64,000 bases of DNA from DASYKS01 sp031404815 (GTDB lineage Bacteria; Acidobacteriota; Thermoanaerobaculia; Multivoradales; UBA5704): positions 39,356 through 103,355 of the forward strand of contig JANNIH010000033.1 in NCBI GenBank assembly GCA_031404815.1. Direction: 5' to 3'. The notes under the pieces were generated by a model, which was given only the letters and a program-made list of their open reading frames with translations, was not told the DNA's origin and made no database searches. The position numbers and the translations under genes were made by a program. How positions within the stretch are numbered: the stretch's first letter is position 1; each line of letters starts with the position of its first letter. This document shows, piece by piece, positions 15,536 to 25,144 of the stretch.

Positions 15536-16739
15536 CGATCGCCTCCGCCGGATCCACCCGGAGCGCGGCGCGGATCGCGAGCACGCTCGCCAGCACACAG
15601 ATCACCAGCACGGCCAAGAAACCGCGCGCGGCATCGCTCGGCACGAGCAGGACATACTTGGGAAAGAACGGTGCCCAGAACGTGGCGGCGATCTTGCCCA
15701 CCACGAAGCCGATCACTCCGAGCGCCACCGACTGCTGCAGGATCATGCCGGCGATCGTGCGGTTGCGGGTGCCGATCAGCTTGAGCACCGCGATCTCGCG
15801 GATCTTGCCTAGCGTCAGGGTGTAGATGATGAACGCGACGATCGCCGCGCTGACGACGGCGAGGATGACCAGAAACATGCCGATCTGTTTGGCCGAAGTG
15901 GCGATCAGCTTGCCGACCAGAATTCCTTCCATTTGGGCGCGGGTGTAGACCTCCAGACGCTTCCAGCGCCGGATCGTCGCGGCCACCTCGTCCGGGTCGG
16001 CTCCGGAGCGGATCTGCCCCAACACGGCGTTCACCGAGGAGTTCGTGGTTAAGGCCGCGATCACCGCGTCCAGCAGGCCGGGTACGCCGGGGCGGTTCCA
16101 GGCCGGATTCGCGGTCGCGCTCCGGCGCTGCCGAACGATCGCGTCGTTGTCTTTGAGGAACTGGGCCTCCTGGGCATCCTGGAGCGGGATGAAGACCATC
16201 GGGTCGCCGCTTGAAGAGACCATGCGCCGGGTCAATCCGACCACCTCGTAGCGATTGCGGCGAATCCGGATCCGTTGCCCGAGCTGGAAACCCGCCGCCC
16301 GATCGGCGACCGCTTCATAGTGGCCACGCGTGATCTGGCGCCCGGCGATCAGATAGCCCGGCTGCCCGGGCTCGCCGGGGTGTCCGGGGACGATGCCGAC
16401 GACCATCGCGCGCACGTCGCGATCGCTCCGGTCGTCGGGGCGTACCTGCATGGTGAGGTAAGTGACGTTGGCGGCGCGGACGACGCCCGGCATGCCGAGG
16501 ATGCTGCGGTTGAGATCGTCGGGCAGGCTCGAAGGCTCGGCGTACGGACCGAGGGTGTCCTGCTGCACGACCCAGAGGTCGGCGCGGCTGTTGTCGAGCA
16601 GCACCTTGGCGTCATCCACCATGCCGCGATAGACGCCGGCCATGGTCAGCGTAACGCCGATCAGCAGGCCGAGGCCGATCCCGGTGAAGACGAACTTGCC
16701 CCAGGCGTGCAGGATGTCGCGCCCGGCCAGACTGATCAC
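15528..16739 (-). CDS. ABC transporter permease, FtsX/DevC-like
   Basis: A 403-residue permease. One N-terminal transmembrane helix (about 15-38), a large periplasmic domain (about 40-270; LPDDLNRSILGMPGVVRAAN is typical of MacB-type periplasmic domains) and three C-terminal helices (about 280-305, 330-360, 370-390) make the standard four-helix FtsX/DevC layout. The segment KIREIAVLKLIGTRNRTIAG matches the family's coupling region. It overlaps the adaptor stop and the ATPase start by 4 and 8 bp, so the three proteins are translationally coupled. Confidence 0.9.
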   Translation of the reverse strand: MISLAGRDILHAWGKFVFTGIGLGLLIGVTLTMAGVYRGMVDDAKVLLDNSRADLWVVQQDTLGPYAEPSSLPDDLNRSILGMPGVVRAANVTYLTMQVRPDDRSDRDVRAMVVGIVPGHPGEPGQPGYLIAGRQITRGHYEAVADRAAGFQLGQRIRIRRNRYEVVGLTRRMVSSSGDPMVFIPLQDAQEAQFLKDNDAIVRQRRSATANPAWNRPGVPGLLDAVIAALTTNSSVNAVLGQIRSGADPDEVAATIRRWKRLEVYTRAQMEGILVGKLIATSAKQIGMFLVILAVVSAAIVAFIIYTLTLGKIREIAVLKLIGTRNRTIAGMILQQSVALGVIGFVVGKIAATFWAPFFPKYVLLVPSDAARGFLAVLVICVLASVLAIRAALRVDPAEAIGG

Positions 16740-17928
16740 GGCGCCACTCCGGGTAGGTGTTCGACGATCTTGATGCGGCTCTTGGCGCCGAGCGCGCGCT
16801 GGCTGTAGACCACCACGCGCTCCCCGGGAGCGAGCCCTGCGAGGATCTGCACCCTGCCGTCGAGGTCGCTCTCGCCCGCCGTCACCGGCGTGAAACGCAG
16901 AGCCCCGTTGGCGATCACCCAGACGCCCAGATGGCCGTCGATGCGATGGAGGGCGGCGTTGGAGACGACCGGCGCGGCGGGCAGCGCGGGGAGGGCCACC
17001 GTCACCTCGACCAGCTCACCGACCGGCGGCGGCGGTTCCGGAAGGGTGTCGAAGGTCACTTTGACCAGCGTCTCCTCGGTCACCGCGTCGGCCAGCGGCT
17101 CGATGCGGAGCACGCGGCCGGCCAGCTCCCGGGCGCCTGAAGAGCGCAGCACGATGCGCGCAGGCAGGCCGGGACGTAGGCCGGAGGCGTGCAGCTGTTC
17201 GAATCGGACGTGGAGCCAGAGGCTCTCCGGGGCGATCATCTGAACCACCGACTGACCGGCCACCAGCGGGGTTCCGGGTTCGGCGTCGCGCGCCACCACC
17301 AGACCGTCGACCGGCGCCACCAGGCGCAGGCTGGCGCGCTCGACGGCGAGGCTCGCCAGAGCGGAGCGGGCGCGCCGGGCTTGCTGGCGCGCCGCGCCGA
17401 GATCGGCGAGCGCCAGAGCTGCCTGCGCCTCGGCGACCCGCCGGTCCTGGCGGTGGACCTCGAACAGTTCCTGGCTCACCACCTGCTCTTCTGCGAGCTT
17501 CAAGTAGCGCCCGGCCTGGGCCTCGGCGAAGGCGCGCCGCGCCTCCGCGTCGTGCGTTCGCGCCTCGGCGGCGAGCACATTGGCGTTGGCGCTCTCGATG
17601 GCCGCTTCCTGCGCTGCGGCGCGGCTGTCGAGATCCAACGGGTCCATTTCGCCAAGCAGCTGACCCGCCTGGACCCGGTCGCCCCATCGACCTCGACCCG
17701 GCGAACGCGCGCCGGGGCGGTCGGTCCGATCCGGAAGGTGGAGCGGGCTTCGACGGTGCCGATGCCGAACAGAGCGGGTGCGATGGAGCGGCTCTCGACC
17801 GCGGCGACCGTCACCGGCACCGGCGCCAGGGGACCTGAACGCAGGATGACGAAGAGGAACAGGGCGCCGAGCGGCACCAGCGCCGCGAGCAACGCCAGAG
17901 TGCGCCGGTTGCCTGCCCAGAACTTCAT
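16736..17928 (-). pseudogene. HlyD/DevB-type membrane-fusion adaptor, frameshifted
   Basis: A periplasmic adaptor of about 397 residues split over two frames. Frame one (from 17928) gives an N-terminal membrane anchor (about 10-30) and the first half of the lipoyl domain (GIGTVEARSTFRIGPTAPAR, VRRVEVD). Frame two (to 16736) resumes with GDRVQAGQLLGEMDPLDL, a long coiled coil (QEAAIESANANVLAAEARTH and on) and the beta-barrel end. The expected join 'VEVD.GDRVQAGQLL' falls in the GCCCC run at 17681-17685, so one missing base explains it. With no repair the adaptor is lost and the ABC pump lacks its link. A sequencing or assembly error in the homopolymer is equally possible. Confidence 0.8.
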
Positions 17929-17976
17929 CGTGCGCGCCGATCGTCGCCGGCCTTACTCAGGAGCATTTTCATCGGA

Positions 17977-18165
17977 TCAGCTCGCCATCCCCGACTTCTT
18001 GAGAATCGCCATCATCGGGCACCAGCCGGTAAACGCCGACTGGAGCAGGTTCAACCCGACGAACGCGGTGAACAGAAACCAATACGGGTGGACGAAGTAT
18101 CCGAGCGCGAGCGAGAGGAGGACGAAGAAGCCGGCGATCCCTCGCAGGGCGGTGTCGACGTTCAT
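17977..18165 (-). CDS. DUF2892 (YgaP-like) small inner-membrane protein
   Basis: A 62-residue protein with two membrane helices (about 8-24 and 28-46) and the DUF2892 signature NLLQSAFTGWCPMMAILKK, as in the membrane part of YgaP. Family function is unclear; members are often beside sulfur-handling or redox genes. It overlaps the RND pump stop by 4 bp, so it is part of the efflux operon. A second DUF2892 gene lies at 25145. Confidence 0.85.
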   Translation of the reverse strand: MNVDTALRGIAGFFVLLSLALGYFVHPYWFLFTAFVGLNLLQSAFTGWCPMMAILKKSGMAS

Positions 18166-21100
18166 GAGGCGATTCCTTTCTCGGGGAGATCCAGGGCGGC
18201 GGGGTGTCTGACCACCGCGGCGATCCCGACCGTAGAGACGTACATGTAGTAGAGGAGCGGAATCAGGACCAGGGTGAGCGCGGTCGAGACGACCACTCCG
18301 GCGATCAGCGCGACGGCGAGCCCTTGGAAGATCGGGTCGAGCAGGATGACCACGCCGCCGACCACGAGCGCCGCGGCGGTGAGCGCGATCGGCCGGAAGC
18401 GGACCGCCGCGGCTTTGGTAACCGCCGCGGCGAGCGGCTCGCCCGCTTCGAGTTCCAGGTTGACGAAATCGACCAGCAGGATCGAGTTGCGCACGATGAT
18501 CCCGGCCAGAGCGATGAAACCGATCATCGAGGTGGCGGTAAAGAAGACGCCGCCGAACGCGTGCGCCGGCACGATGCCGATCAGGGTGAGCGGGATCGGC
18601 GCCATGATGATCAGCGGCGTCACGAACGAGCGGAACCAGCCGACCACCAGGAAATAGATCAGCACCAAGACCGCCGCGAACGCGATCCCCATATCGAGGA
18701 AGACGTCATGCGTGACCTGCCACTCGCCATCCCAGACCAGCGTCGAGCGGGTGCCGCCGGCCGGCCGGCCGGAGAACAGCACTTCGAGCGGCCGGCCGGC
18801 GGCATCCTGGACCGCGGCGATCCGGTCACCCATGTCGAGCAGGGCGTAGACCGGCGACTCGGCGGCGCCCCCGACATCGCCTACCACGTAGGTCACCGGG
18901 CGCAAATTCTTGTGGTAGATGAATGGCGCGCGGTCGGTCTGACTCAAACGCACCAGCTCGGAGAGGGGCACCAGCTGCCCCGCCGACCCTTGGACATCGA
19001 CCGCCAGCAGTTCGGCCGTGCCGGAGCGCTGCGCGCGGTCGAGCCGCAAGGTGACCGGTACGGACTCGCGCGAGCGCGGATCGGCGAGGTACGCGGCGTC
19101 GGCCCCAGAAAGCGCCACGCGCAGCGTGCGCGCGATCGCCTCGGGCGAAATACCGGCGCGGGCGGCCTTCTCGCGATCGACCTCCAACGTGAGCTTCGGT
19201 CCCGGCCCCTCGACGAACCAATCGACATCGACGACGCCGGGCGTGCCGGCAAAAATGGCTTTGATCTTCGCGGCCAGCGCCAGCCGTTCGGTTGCGCTCG
19301 GCGCGTAGATCTCGGCCACCAGGGTCGAGAGCACCGGCGGGCCGGGTGGCACCTCGGTCACTTTGATGTTGGCTCCCGTCCGCTTGGCAACGGGCGCGAG
19401 CAGAGCGCGGAGCGCTTTGGCGAACGGGTGGCTCTCGCGGTCGCGCTCGTGCTTGGGCAGTAGGTTGATTTGCAGGTCGGCGACCAGCGGCCCGGAGCGT
19501 AGGAAGTAGTGGCGGACCAGGCCGTTGAAATTGAACGGCGCCGAGGTGCCGACGTAGGTCTCGATGTCGGTGACCTCAGGGAGAGTCCGCACCACCATCG
19601 CGAGTTCCTTGGCGACCGCGGCGGTCCGTTCGAGGGTGGTCCCTTCGGGCATGTCCACCACCACCTGCAGCTCGCTCTTGTTGTCGTGCGGCAACATCTT
19701 GACCGCGGCCATCCGCAGCTGGAAGAGCGCCACCGCGCCAAGCAGCAGGATGCCAACCAGGCCGAGCAGCGCCCAGCGCTTGAACCGCGACGCGAGCAAG
19801 GGGGCGAAGATCCGGGCGTAGAGGCGATCGAGCCGCCCCTCGGTCGCGGTCTCGGCGTCCGGGCGGGAGGCGTGCCCTTCGGCCAGCTCGGCGGCGTGCT
19901 TCTTGAACAGGCGATAGGTAAGCCAGGGGGAGACCACGAACGCGACCGCGAGCGAAAAAAGCATCGCAGCCGAGGCGTTGATCGGGATCGGCCGCATGTA
20001 CGGCCCCATCAGGCCGGAGACGAACGCGAGCGGCAAGAGCGCGCCGATCACCGTGAACGTGGCGAGAATCGTCGGGTTGCCCACCTCGTCGGTGGCGTAG
20101 ATCGTCGCGTGGCGGGGGTTGGTCCAACCGAGCTGGTAGTGGCGGTGGATGTTTTCCACCACCACGATCGCGTCGTCCACCAGGATGCCGATCGCGAAGA
20201 TCAACGCGAACAGAGTCACCCGGTTGAGCGTGTAGCCGAACAGGTAGGAGGCCGCGAGCGTGAGCGCCAGCGTCACGGGGACCGCGACCGCGACCACCAC
20301 CGCCTCGCGCCGGCCGAGGGCGAACGCCATCAGCAGCACAACCGAGAGGGTGGCGAGGCCGAGGTGCTTCATCAGCTCGCTCGACTTCTCGTCGGCGGTC
20401 GAACCGTAGTCGCGGGTCTTGGTGAGCGCAACGTTGCTCGGCAGGACGGGGCCGCGCAACCGCTCGACCAGGGCGTCGAGCTCGGCCACCAGCTCGACCG
20501 CGTTGGTGCCCGGTTTCTTGGCGATCGCGAGCGTCACGGCGGGCGTGTCGAGCCCGGCGGGGAGCTTTTTCTCGGCTCCGGAAGCGCCCGCGGTCATCCA
20601 GACGTATTGGTCCGGTTCCTCCGCGCCGTCGGTGACGGTCGCCACGTCGCGCAGATAGACCGGCCGGTTGCCGGAGGCGGTGGACATCACCCCCACCACC
20701 GCGGCCGCCACCTCGTCGGCGGAATGGAACCGGGCGCCCACCTCGACCGCCGTCTCGACGTCGCCGGTGGCGAAGCTTCCCGCCGGCAGTTGCCAATCCA
20801 GCCCGGAGAGCGCCTGATGGACGCCGAGGATCGAGACGTGATGGGCGGCCAGCCGCTCGCGGTCGAAGCGGACCGAGATCGCCCGCCGCGCGCCGCCCAG
20901 TACCTGGACCTGCGCCACTTGGGGGTGGCGTACCAGCTCGGCGCGCAGCTCCTGGGCGACCCGGCGCAGCTCGAGCGGTGTCGCCGCGGTCGCCGACTGT
21001 GCCGACGACGCCGGCTTGGACCAGAGCGTGTAGGCGAGGGCGGGTACGTCGTCGATCCCGCGCGGGATGACCAGCGGCATCGGCGCCCCTTGGGGGAGGC

Positions 21101-21554
21101 CGGCCGCCGGCTCGGCGAGCTTGGTGTGGACGGCGAGGGCGGCGCGGTCCGGATCGGTGCCGACCAAATAGCGGACGATGATCAGGCCGCCCGACGGCTG
21201 GGAGGTCGAATAGACGTGCTCGACGCCCGGGATCTCGTAGAGCGCTTTTTCCAGAGGCGAAACCAGCCGCCGCTCGACCTCTTCGGCGCTCGCGCCCGGC
21301 AGTTGAAGGAAGACGTCGACCATCGGCACCTTGATCTGCGGCTCCTCCTCGCGCGGGGTGACCAGCACCGCGAACGCGCCGACCAGCAGAGCGGCGACCA
21401 CCAGGAGGGGGGTCAATTTCGAGTCGAGAAAGGCGGCGGCGACTTTGCCCGCGACACCGGGCGGTTTTTCACCCTGGCGCCTGCGCATCGCCTCGCGCGG
21501 GGTACATTCAGTCTCCTGCTCCGCGGACTCCCACCTCCCGTCGTTCCCGCTCAC
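18162..21554 (-). CDS. RND efflux pump inner-membrane transporter (HAE1-like)
   Basis: An 1130-residue RND transporter with the full 12-helix plan. It begins with a charged extension of about 35 residues, then TM1 (about 47-65) and the porter domain (VDVFLQLPGASAEEVERRLV, LEKALYEIPGVEHVYS). In TM4 the proton-relay Asp pair is present (FAIGILVDDAIVVVENIHRH), as in drug-type (HAE) rather than metal-type pumps. The second repeat shows FIALAGIIVRNSILLVDFV. It should export hydrophobic compounds with proton antiport, with the adaptor and TolC encoded just upstream; its start overlaps the adaptor stop (ATGA). The N-terminal extension may mean that an internal start is used. Confidence 0.93.
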   Translation of the reverse strand: MSGNDGRWESAEQETECTPREAMRRRQGEKPPGVAGKVAAAFLDSKLTPLLVVAALLVGAFAVLVTPREEEPQIKVPMVDVFLQLPGASAEEVERRLVSPLEKALYEIPGVEHVYSTSQPSGGLIIVRYLVGTDPDRAALAVHTKLAEPAAGLPQGAPMPLVIPRGIDDVPALAYTLWSKPASSAQSATAATPLELRRVAQELRAELVRHPQVAQVQVLGGARRAISVRFDRERLAAHHVSILGVHQALSGLDWQLPAGSFATGDVETAVEVGARFHSADEVAAAVVGVMSTASGNRPVYLRDVATVTDGAEEPDQYVWMTAGASGAEKKLPAGLDTPAVTLAIAKKPGTNAVELVAELDALVERLRGPVLPSNVALTKTRDYGSTADEKSSELMKHLGLATLSVVLLMAFALGRREAVVVAVAVPVTLALTLAASYLFGYTLNRVTLFALIFAIGILVDDAIVVVENIHRHYQLGWTNPRHATIYATDEVGNPTILATFTVIGALLPLAFVSGLMGPYMRPIPINASAAMLFSLAVAFVVSPWLTYRLFKKHAAELAEGHASRPDAETATEGRLDRLYARIFAPLLASRFKRWALLGLVGILLLGAVALFQLRMAAVKMLPHDNKSELQVVVDMPEGTTLERTAAVAKELAMVVRTLPEVTDIETYVGTSAPFNFNGLVRHYFLRSGPLVADLQINLLPKHERDRESHPFAKALRALLAPVAKRTGANIKVTEVPPGPPVLSTLVAEIYAPSATERLALAAKIKAIFAGTPGVVDVDWFVEGPGPKLTLEVDREKAARAGISPEAIARTLRVALSGADAAYLADPRSRESVPVTLRLDRAQRSGTAELLAVDVQGSAGQLVPLSELVRLSQTDRAPFIYHKNLRPVTYVVGDVGGAAESPVYALLDMGDRIAAVQDAAGRPLEVLFSGRPAGGTRSTLVWDGEWQVTHDVFLDMGIAFAAVLVLIYFLVVGWFRSFVTPLIIMAPIPLTLIGIVPAHAFGGVFFTATSMIGFIALAGIIVRNSILLVDFVNLELEAGEPLAAAVTKAAAVRFRPIALTAAALVVGGVVILLDPIFQGLAVALIAGVVVSTALTLVLIPLLYYMYVSTVGIAAVVRHPAALDLPEKGIAS

Positions 21555-22648
21555 GGCTGCACCTCGATCCGGGCGCCGGCGCCCGGCGCGTGGTCCAGGC
21601 CGAGCACCACGCTCTCGCCGCCGGACAGACCGGAGAGGATCTCGACGTTGTCGCCGCCGTCGCGGCGTCCCACTGTGACGACGCGGCTTAGGGCCATCCC
21701 TTCGGCCGTGCGGACGACCACCAAGGTGAGGCCGCCGCTTTCGATCAGAGCCAGAACCGGCACCTGGACGGCGTCGCTACCGCCGACAGCCAGATACGCG
21801 CGGCCGGCGGCGCCCGCCGCGATCTCGCCGACCCGGCCGGCCGGCAGATCGATTTTGACCGTGTAGGCGTGGGTGATCGCGTCGGGGCCGGGGGAGATCT
21901 CGGCGATCGTCCCCGCGATCTGCCCCAAGTCGGCGTGCGCATCGAGCGTCACGGCGAGCGGCGAGCCGGGGCCGAGCGCCGCGGCGCGGACGTTCGACTC
22001 CGGCACGCCGACCACCAGCCGATGGCCGGTGCGCGATTCGATCGTCACCAGCGGTCGGCCGGGGGCCGCGAGGTCGCCCACCTCGACCAACCGCGCGGTG
22101 ACCCGACCGGCAAACGGGGAGACGACGCGCGCGTCGCGCGCCATTGAAGAGGCGGAGGCGACCGCGCCGCGCGCCTGTTGGACGGCGCCCGCCGCCTGCT
22201 CGAACTGGGTGCGCGCGAGATCCAGCTCCAGCTCGGAGGCGGATTGGTTGGCGGCGAGGGCCACATAGCGTTCATGGTTCCGGCGCGCGAGAGCGAGGGC
22301 GGATTCGGTTTGCGCGAGCGCGCCACGCGCCTGGGCGACTTGCCCCTCGGCCGCGCTCGGGTCGATCGAGATCAGCGTCTGGCCGGCGCGCACCGAATCG
22401 CCGAGCTGGACGTGGATGGCGGTGACACTCGCCATCACGCGGGAAGAGACGGAGGTCGAGCGCTCGGCCTCGACCGTGCCGGCCAGCTCGATCCGGCGCG
22501 AGGCGGCGACCCGCTCGGCGGTCGCGACCCGCGCGCTGATCGGGGGCGATTCGGCGGCGGGTCCGGTGTCGGAGTCGGAGCGGGGGCCGCAAGCGGTAGC
22601 GACCAGGGCGAAGGCGGAGAGGGTGGCGAAGGCGATGCGGTTCTTCAC
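21551..22648 (-). CDS. RND efflux periplasmic adaptor lipoprotein (MFP)
   Basis: A 365-residue membrane-fusion protein. The lipobox LVATAC near residue 20 predicts a lipoprotein. The lipoyl half-motifs (IHVQLGDSVRAGQTLISID; RVVSPFAGRVTARLVEVGDL) flank an alpha-hairpin (about 85-150), followed by beta-barrel and membrane-proximal domains. The GTG start at 22648 overlaps the tolC stop (GTGA), which explains why the longer frame to 23248, lying within tolC, is not real. It should connect the RND pump with TolC. Confidence 0.92.
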   Translation of the reverse strand: MKNRIAFATLSAFALVATACGPRSDSDTGPAAESPPISARVATAERVAASRRIELAGTVEAERSTSVSSRVMASVTAIHVQLGDSVRAGQTLISIDPSAAEGQVAQARGALAQTESALALARRNHERYVALAANQSASELELDLARTQFEQAAGAVQQARGAVASASSMARDARVVSPFAGRVTARLVEVGDLAAPGRPLVTIESRTGHRLVVGVPESNVRAAALGPGSPLAVTLDAHADLGQIAGTIAEISPGPDAITHAYTVKIDLPAGRVGEIAAGAAGRAYLAVGGSDAVQVPVLALIESGGLTLVVVRTAEGMALSRVVTVGRRDGGDNVEILSGLSGGESVVLGLDHAPGAGARIEVQP

Positions 22649-24045
22649 AGGGAGGGTCTCCCAGAGGGTGTCGAAGAGGTTGAGCCGAGGATCGATTCGG
22701 GGGCTTGCCCCGCGGCGAGCGCCAAACGGAGATGGGCGAACCAGGCGTCGGCGCGCGCGACCAACTCGCGCATCTCGGCCTCGCGGCGGGCGGTCGCGGC
22801 GTCCAGCAGGTCGGTCGACTTGACCACGCCGGCCTTGAAACGTTGTTCGACGATGCGCACCGCTTCGCCCGCCGCCCCGAGGGCGGAAGCGGCGGTGGCG
22901 CGCCGTTCGAGGGCCACCTGGGCCGTCTCGTACGCCTGGCGGGTTTCGAGGCGGATCCCCTCTTCGAAGCGGAGGAGGTCGGTGCGACCGGCATCCGCTT
23001 GCGCCTGGGCCGCGGCGATCGCGGCGCGCTTCTTGCCGCCGTCGAACAGGTCGAAAGTGGCGAGCGCCGCGATCGTGGTCGAGTCGCCATGGCCGCCGAA
23101 CGGCCGGTCGTCCACGAGGTCGTGGCGGGCGACCAGGCCGACGCGCGGCAGGAGCGCGCCGCGCAGCGCCTGGGCTTCTAGATCGCCGGCTTCGAGCAGC
23201 TTCCGGGCGCCGACGAGATCGCGGCGGGCCAACGAAGCGGCAAGCCACTCGTCGCGCTCCTTGCCCAGCGGCGGCGGATCGCTCAAGGGGGCGAGCGCGT
23301 AGGTCGTCTCCATCGGCTGGCCCAGGCGAAAGGCGAGGTTGGCCTCGGCCACCCGGGCGTTGCCCCGCGCCTCAGCGAGCAGGTCGTCGAGCTGCGCCAG
23401 CTCGACCTCGGCGCGCAGAAGGTCCGAGCGCACCAGCATTCCCTGGGCGGCGAAGTTGCGGGCGAGTTCGACGTGCGCGGCGACGGTCTCGCGGGAGTGT
23501 TCGAGCACGGCGAGCGCCTCGCGCGCCTTGGCCAGCCCAATCCATGCCTCGGCGGCGGCCACCGCCGCCTGATCGCCCGCCCGGCCGGTGGTTTCACCCG
23601 CCGCTTCGGCGGCCAAGCGCGCCTGCTTGACCCGGGTCGACAGCTCGCCGCCGGTCCAGATCGGCACCTCGACTTCGAGCCGGGTGATCGCGGTATTCAA
23701 AGCATCGGGCGCGTTGGGGTTGCCGGCGACGAACGCGGGGAACGAGAAGCGCTCCTGGTTGAGCAGCAACCCGAACGCGTCGGCGGGGGAGTCGGTGCGG
23801 ATCCACTGCTCGGAGAGGCGAACTTGGGGGAGGCGATAGGCCGCGGCCAGCCGCACCTTCGCCGCCGCCCCTCGCTCGCGCGCTTCCGCCGCCGTGACTT
23901 CGCGCGCCCCGAACCGGCCGCGCGCCAGCGCTTCGGCGAGCGAGATCGGCGGGATTGGGTCCTCGGCCGATGCCGGAGCGCCGGCTGCGATCGTCGCAAG
24001 AACGGCGAGGCCCCTCCCCAAGATTCGTATCCATCCCAAGGTCAT
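22645..24045 (-). CDS. TolC-family outer-membrane efflux protein
   Basis: A 466-residue outer-membrane factor. A signal peptide (about 1-26) is followed by two repeats of the long-helix pattern typical of TolC/OEP (ISLAEALARGRFGAREVTAA; RLPQVRLSEQWI; later LRFEEGIRLETRQAYETAQV and GVVKSTDLLDAATARREAEM). It should form the trimeric exit duct for the RND complex, and perhaps for the ABC complex. The start at 24045 has GGGAG about 6 nt upstream. It follows the sigma-factor gene by 178 bp. Confidence 0.93.
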   Translation of the reverse strand: MTLGWIRILGRGLAVLATIAAGAPASAEDPIPPISLAEALARGRFGAREVTAAEARERGAAAKVRLAAAYRLPQVRLSEQWIRTDSPADAFGLLLNQERFSFPAFVAGNPNAPDALNTAITRLEVEVPIWTGGELSTRVKQARLAAEAAGETTGRAGDQAAVAAAEAWIGLAKAREALAVLEHSRETVAAHVELARNFAAQGMLVRSDLLRAEVELAQLDDLLAEARGNARVAEANLAFRLGQPMETTYALAPLSDPPPLGKERDEWLAASLARRDLVGARKLLEAGDLEAQALRGALLPRVGLVARHDLVDDRPFGGHGDSTTIAALATFDLFDGGKKRAAIAAAQAQADAGRTDLLRFEEGIRLETRQAYETAQVALERRATAASALGAAGEAVRIVEQRFKAGVVKSTDLLDAATARREAEMRELVARADAWFAHLRLALAAGQAPESILGSTSSTPSGRPSL

Positions 24046-24193
24046 CGTCGTCTCCCTTGCCAACCGAGCGCCTCGTCAGGGGGGCGTTCACTTGGGGAGA
24101 GGCAGGGGGCGGCAGAAAGGTTCCCGGCGGCGGTAGTAAGGAGAGATCTACCCTCTGTCTAGAAAACCTCCATGGGTGTGCTCGTCCCGGGAC

Positions 24194-24218
24194 CGTCGGC
24201 GTCCCGACGGCGCTTCTT
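24194..24218. repeat. 25-bp dispersed repeat, copy 1
   Basis: It differs from 25850-25874 at 2 of 25 positions. This copy includes a 7-bp hairpin (CCGTCGG/CCGACGG, starting at 24193) and lies directly after the stop of the sigma gene, so it may double as its terminator. Confidence 0.6.
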
Positions 24219-24223
24219 GGACG

Positions 24224-25018
24224 CTACGTGCGGGTGGCCGCGAGCAGTCGCTCCCGTAGCTCCGGCGGCAACGATTCCCGGTCGAGCGCGCCGCAGACCG
24301 AGGCGGCGAGGTCGAGGGTGGCAAAGACCGCCTGGCAGCGCTCGCACAGGGCGGTTGCGGAGTAGGGAAAGGGGACACCGTGGTCGAAAGCGTCCAGGCG
24401 GGCGCGCAGCAGGTCGAGGCAGATCTCGCGCGCGTGGGCCGTATGCGCCGCTGAAGAGATCGGCCGCTGCGGCAGGCCGTGCGCCAAGATCTGGCGGAGC
24501 TTCAAGCGGGCGCGGTGGATTCGCGTCTTTACCGTCGCTACTTCAAGGTCGAGGATCGCGGCGATCTCGCTCAGTTTGAGCTCGGCGATATCGGCGAGCA
24601 GGAGAGGGATGCGAAACGCTTCCGGCAGCTCGGCGATCCCCTGCTCCACCAGCTCGCGCGCTTCGGCGCGCAGGCGGTCGCTGTGCGGATCGGTATGGAG
24701 GGAGGAGAGATCGGGGAGCGTCGCCTCCGGCTGCGGCAGCAGCTCGTCGAACGAGTCGAGGTGCTGCGGCTCGCCCGCCCGGCGGCGGCGCAGGCGCTGG
24801 CAGGCGCGGTGCGCGATGGCGTAGAGCCAGGGGCGGGGATTCTCGGGATCTTCCAGTTGATCGATCGCGCGGAACGCGTTCAGAAACGTGTCCTGCACCA
24901 GATCGTCGGCATCGCGACCGCTGCAAATCCGGCGCGCGAGCGCATGGACGCGCGGCGCCTCGTTCTCGAACAACGCGACCACTTGCGCCTGTTGTTTCGA
25001 TTGCGTTGCGGTGGCCAT
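24224..25018 (-). CDS. ECF-type RNA polymerase sigma factor with Cys/His C-terminal segment
   Basis: A 264-residue sigma-70 family factor. Region 2 is DADDLVQDTFLNAFRAIDQL and PRPWLYAIAHRACQRLRRRR; region 4 is LKLSEIAAILDLEVATVKTR then IHRARLKLRQIL. An extra tail of about 85 residues has Cys and His in an anti-sigma-like zinc pattern (ICLDLLRARLDAFDHG, then CERC), so the protein may carry its own regulatory zinc module. The start at 25018 has AGGGA 9 nt upstream; the ATG at 25027 lies directly on this site. It is the first gene before the efflux operon, in the same direction, and is a good candidate to control it. No separate anti-sigma gene is seen. Confidence 0.88.
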   Translation of the reverse strand: MATATQSKQQAQVVALFENEAPRVHALARRICSGRDADDLVQDTFLNAFRAIDQLEDPENPRPWLYAIAHRACQRLRRRRAGEPQHLDSFDELLPQPEATLPDLSSLHTDPHSDRLRAEARELVEQGIAELPEAFRIPLLLADIAELKLSEIAAILDLEVATVKTRIHRARLKLRQILAHGLPQRPISSAAHTAHAREICLDLLRARLDAFDHGVPFPYSATALCERCQAVFATLDLAASVCGALDRESLPPELRERLLAATRT

Positions 25019-25144
25019 CGGTTCCATTCCCTGGATTCTACCGTGCCGGTCGGCCGGGGAACCTTTTCTCCCGGATCTGCCTCTTTCCAGATGAAGGGGG
25101 GAGCGACACCGATGTCGCACCCCGAACCCCAAGGAACCGGAACC

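Noticed and set aside
19509..21866. 785-codon plus-strand ORF opposite the RND pump
   Set aside because: Antisense shadow of a conserved RND transporter, rich in Arg, Glu and Asp without a domain.
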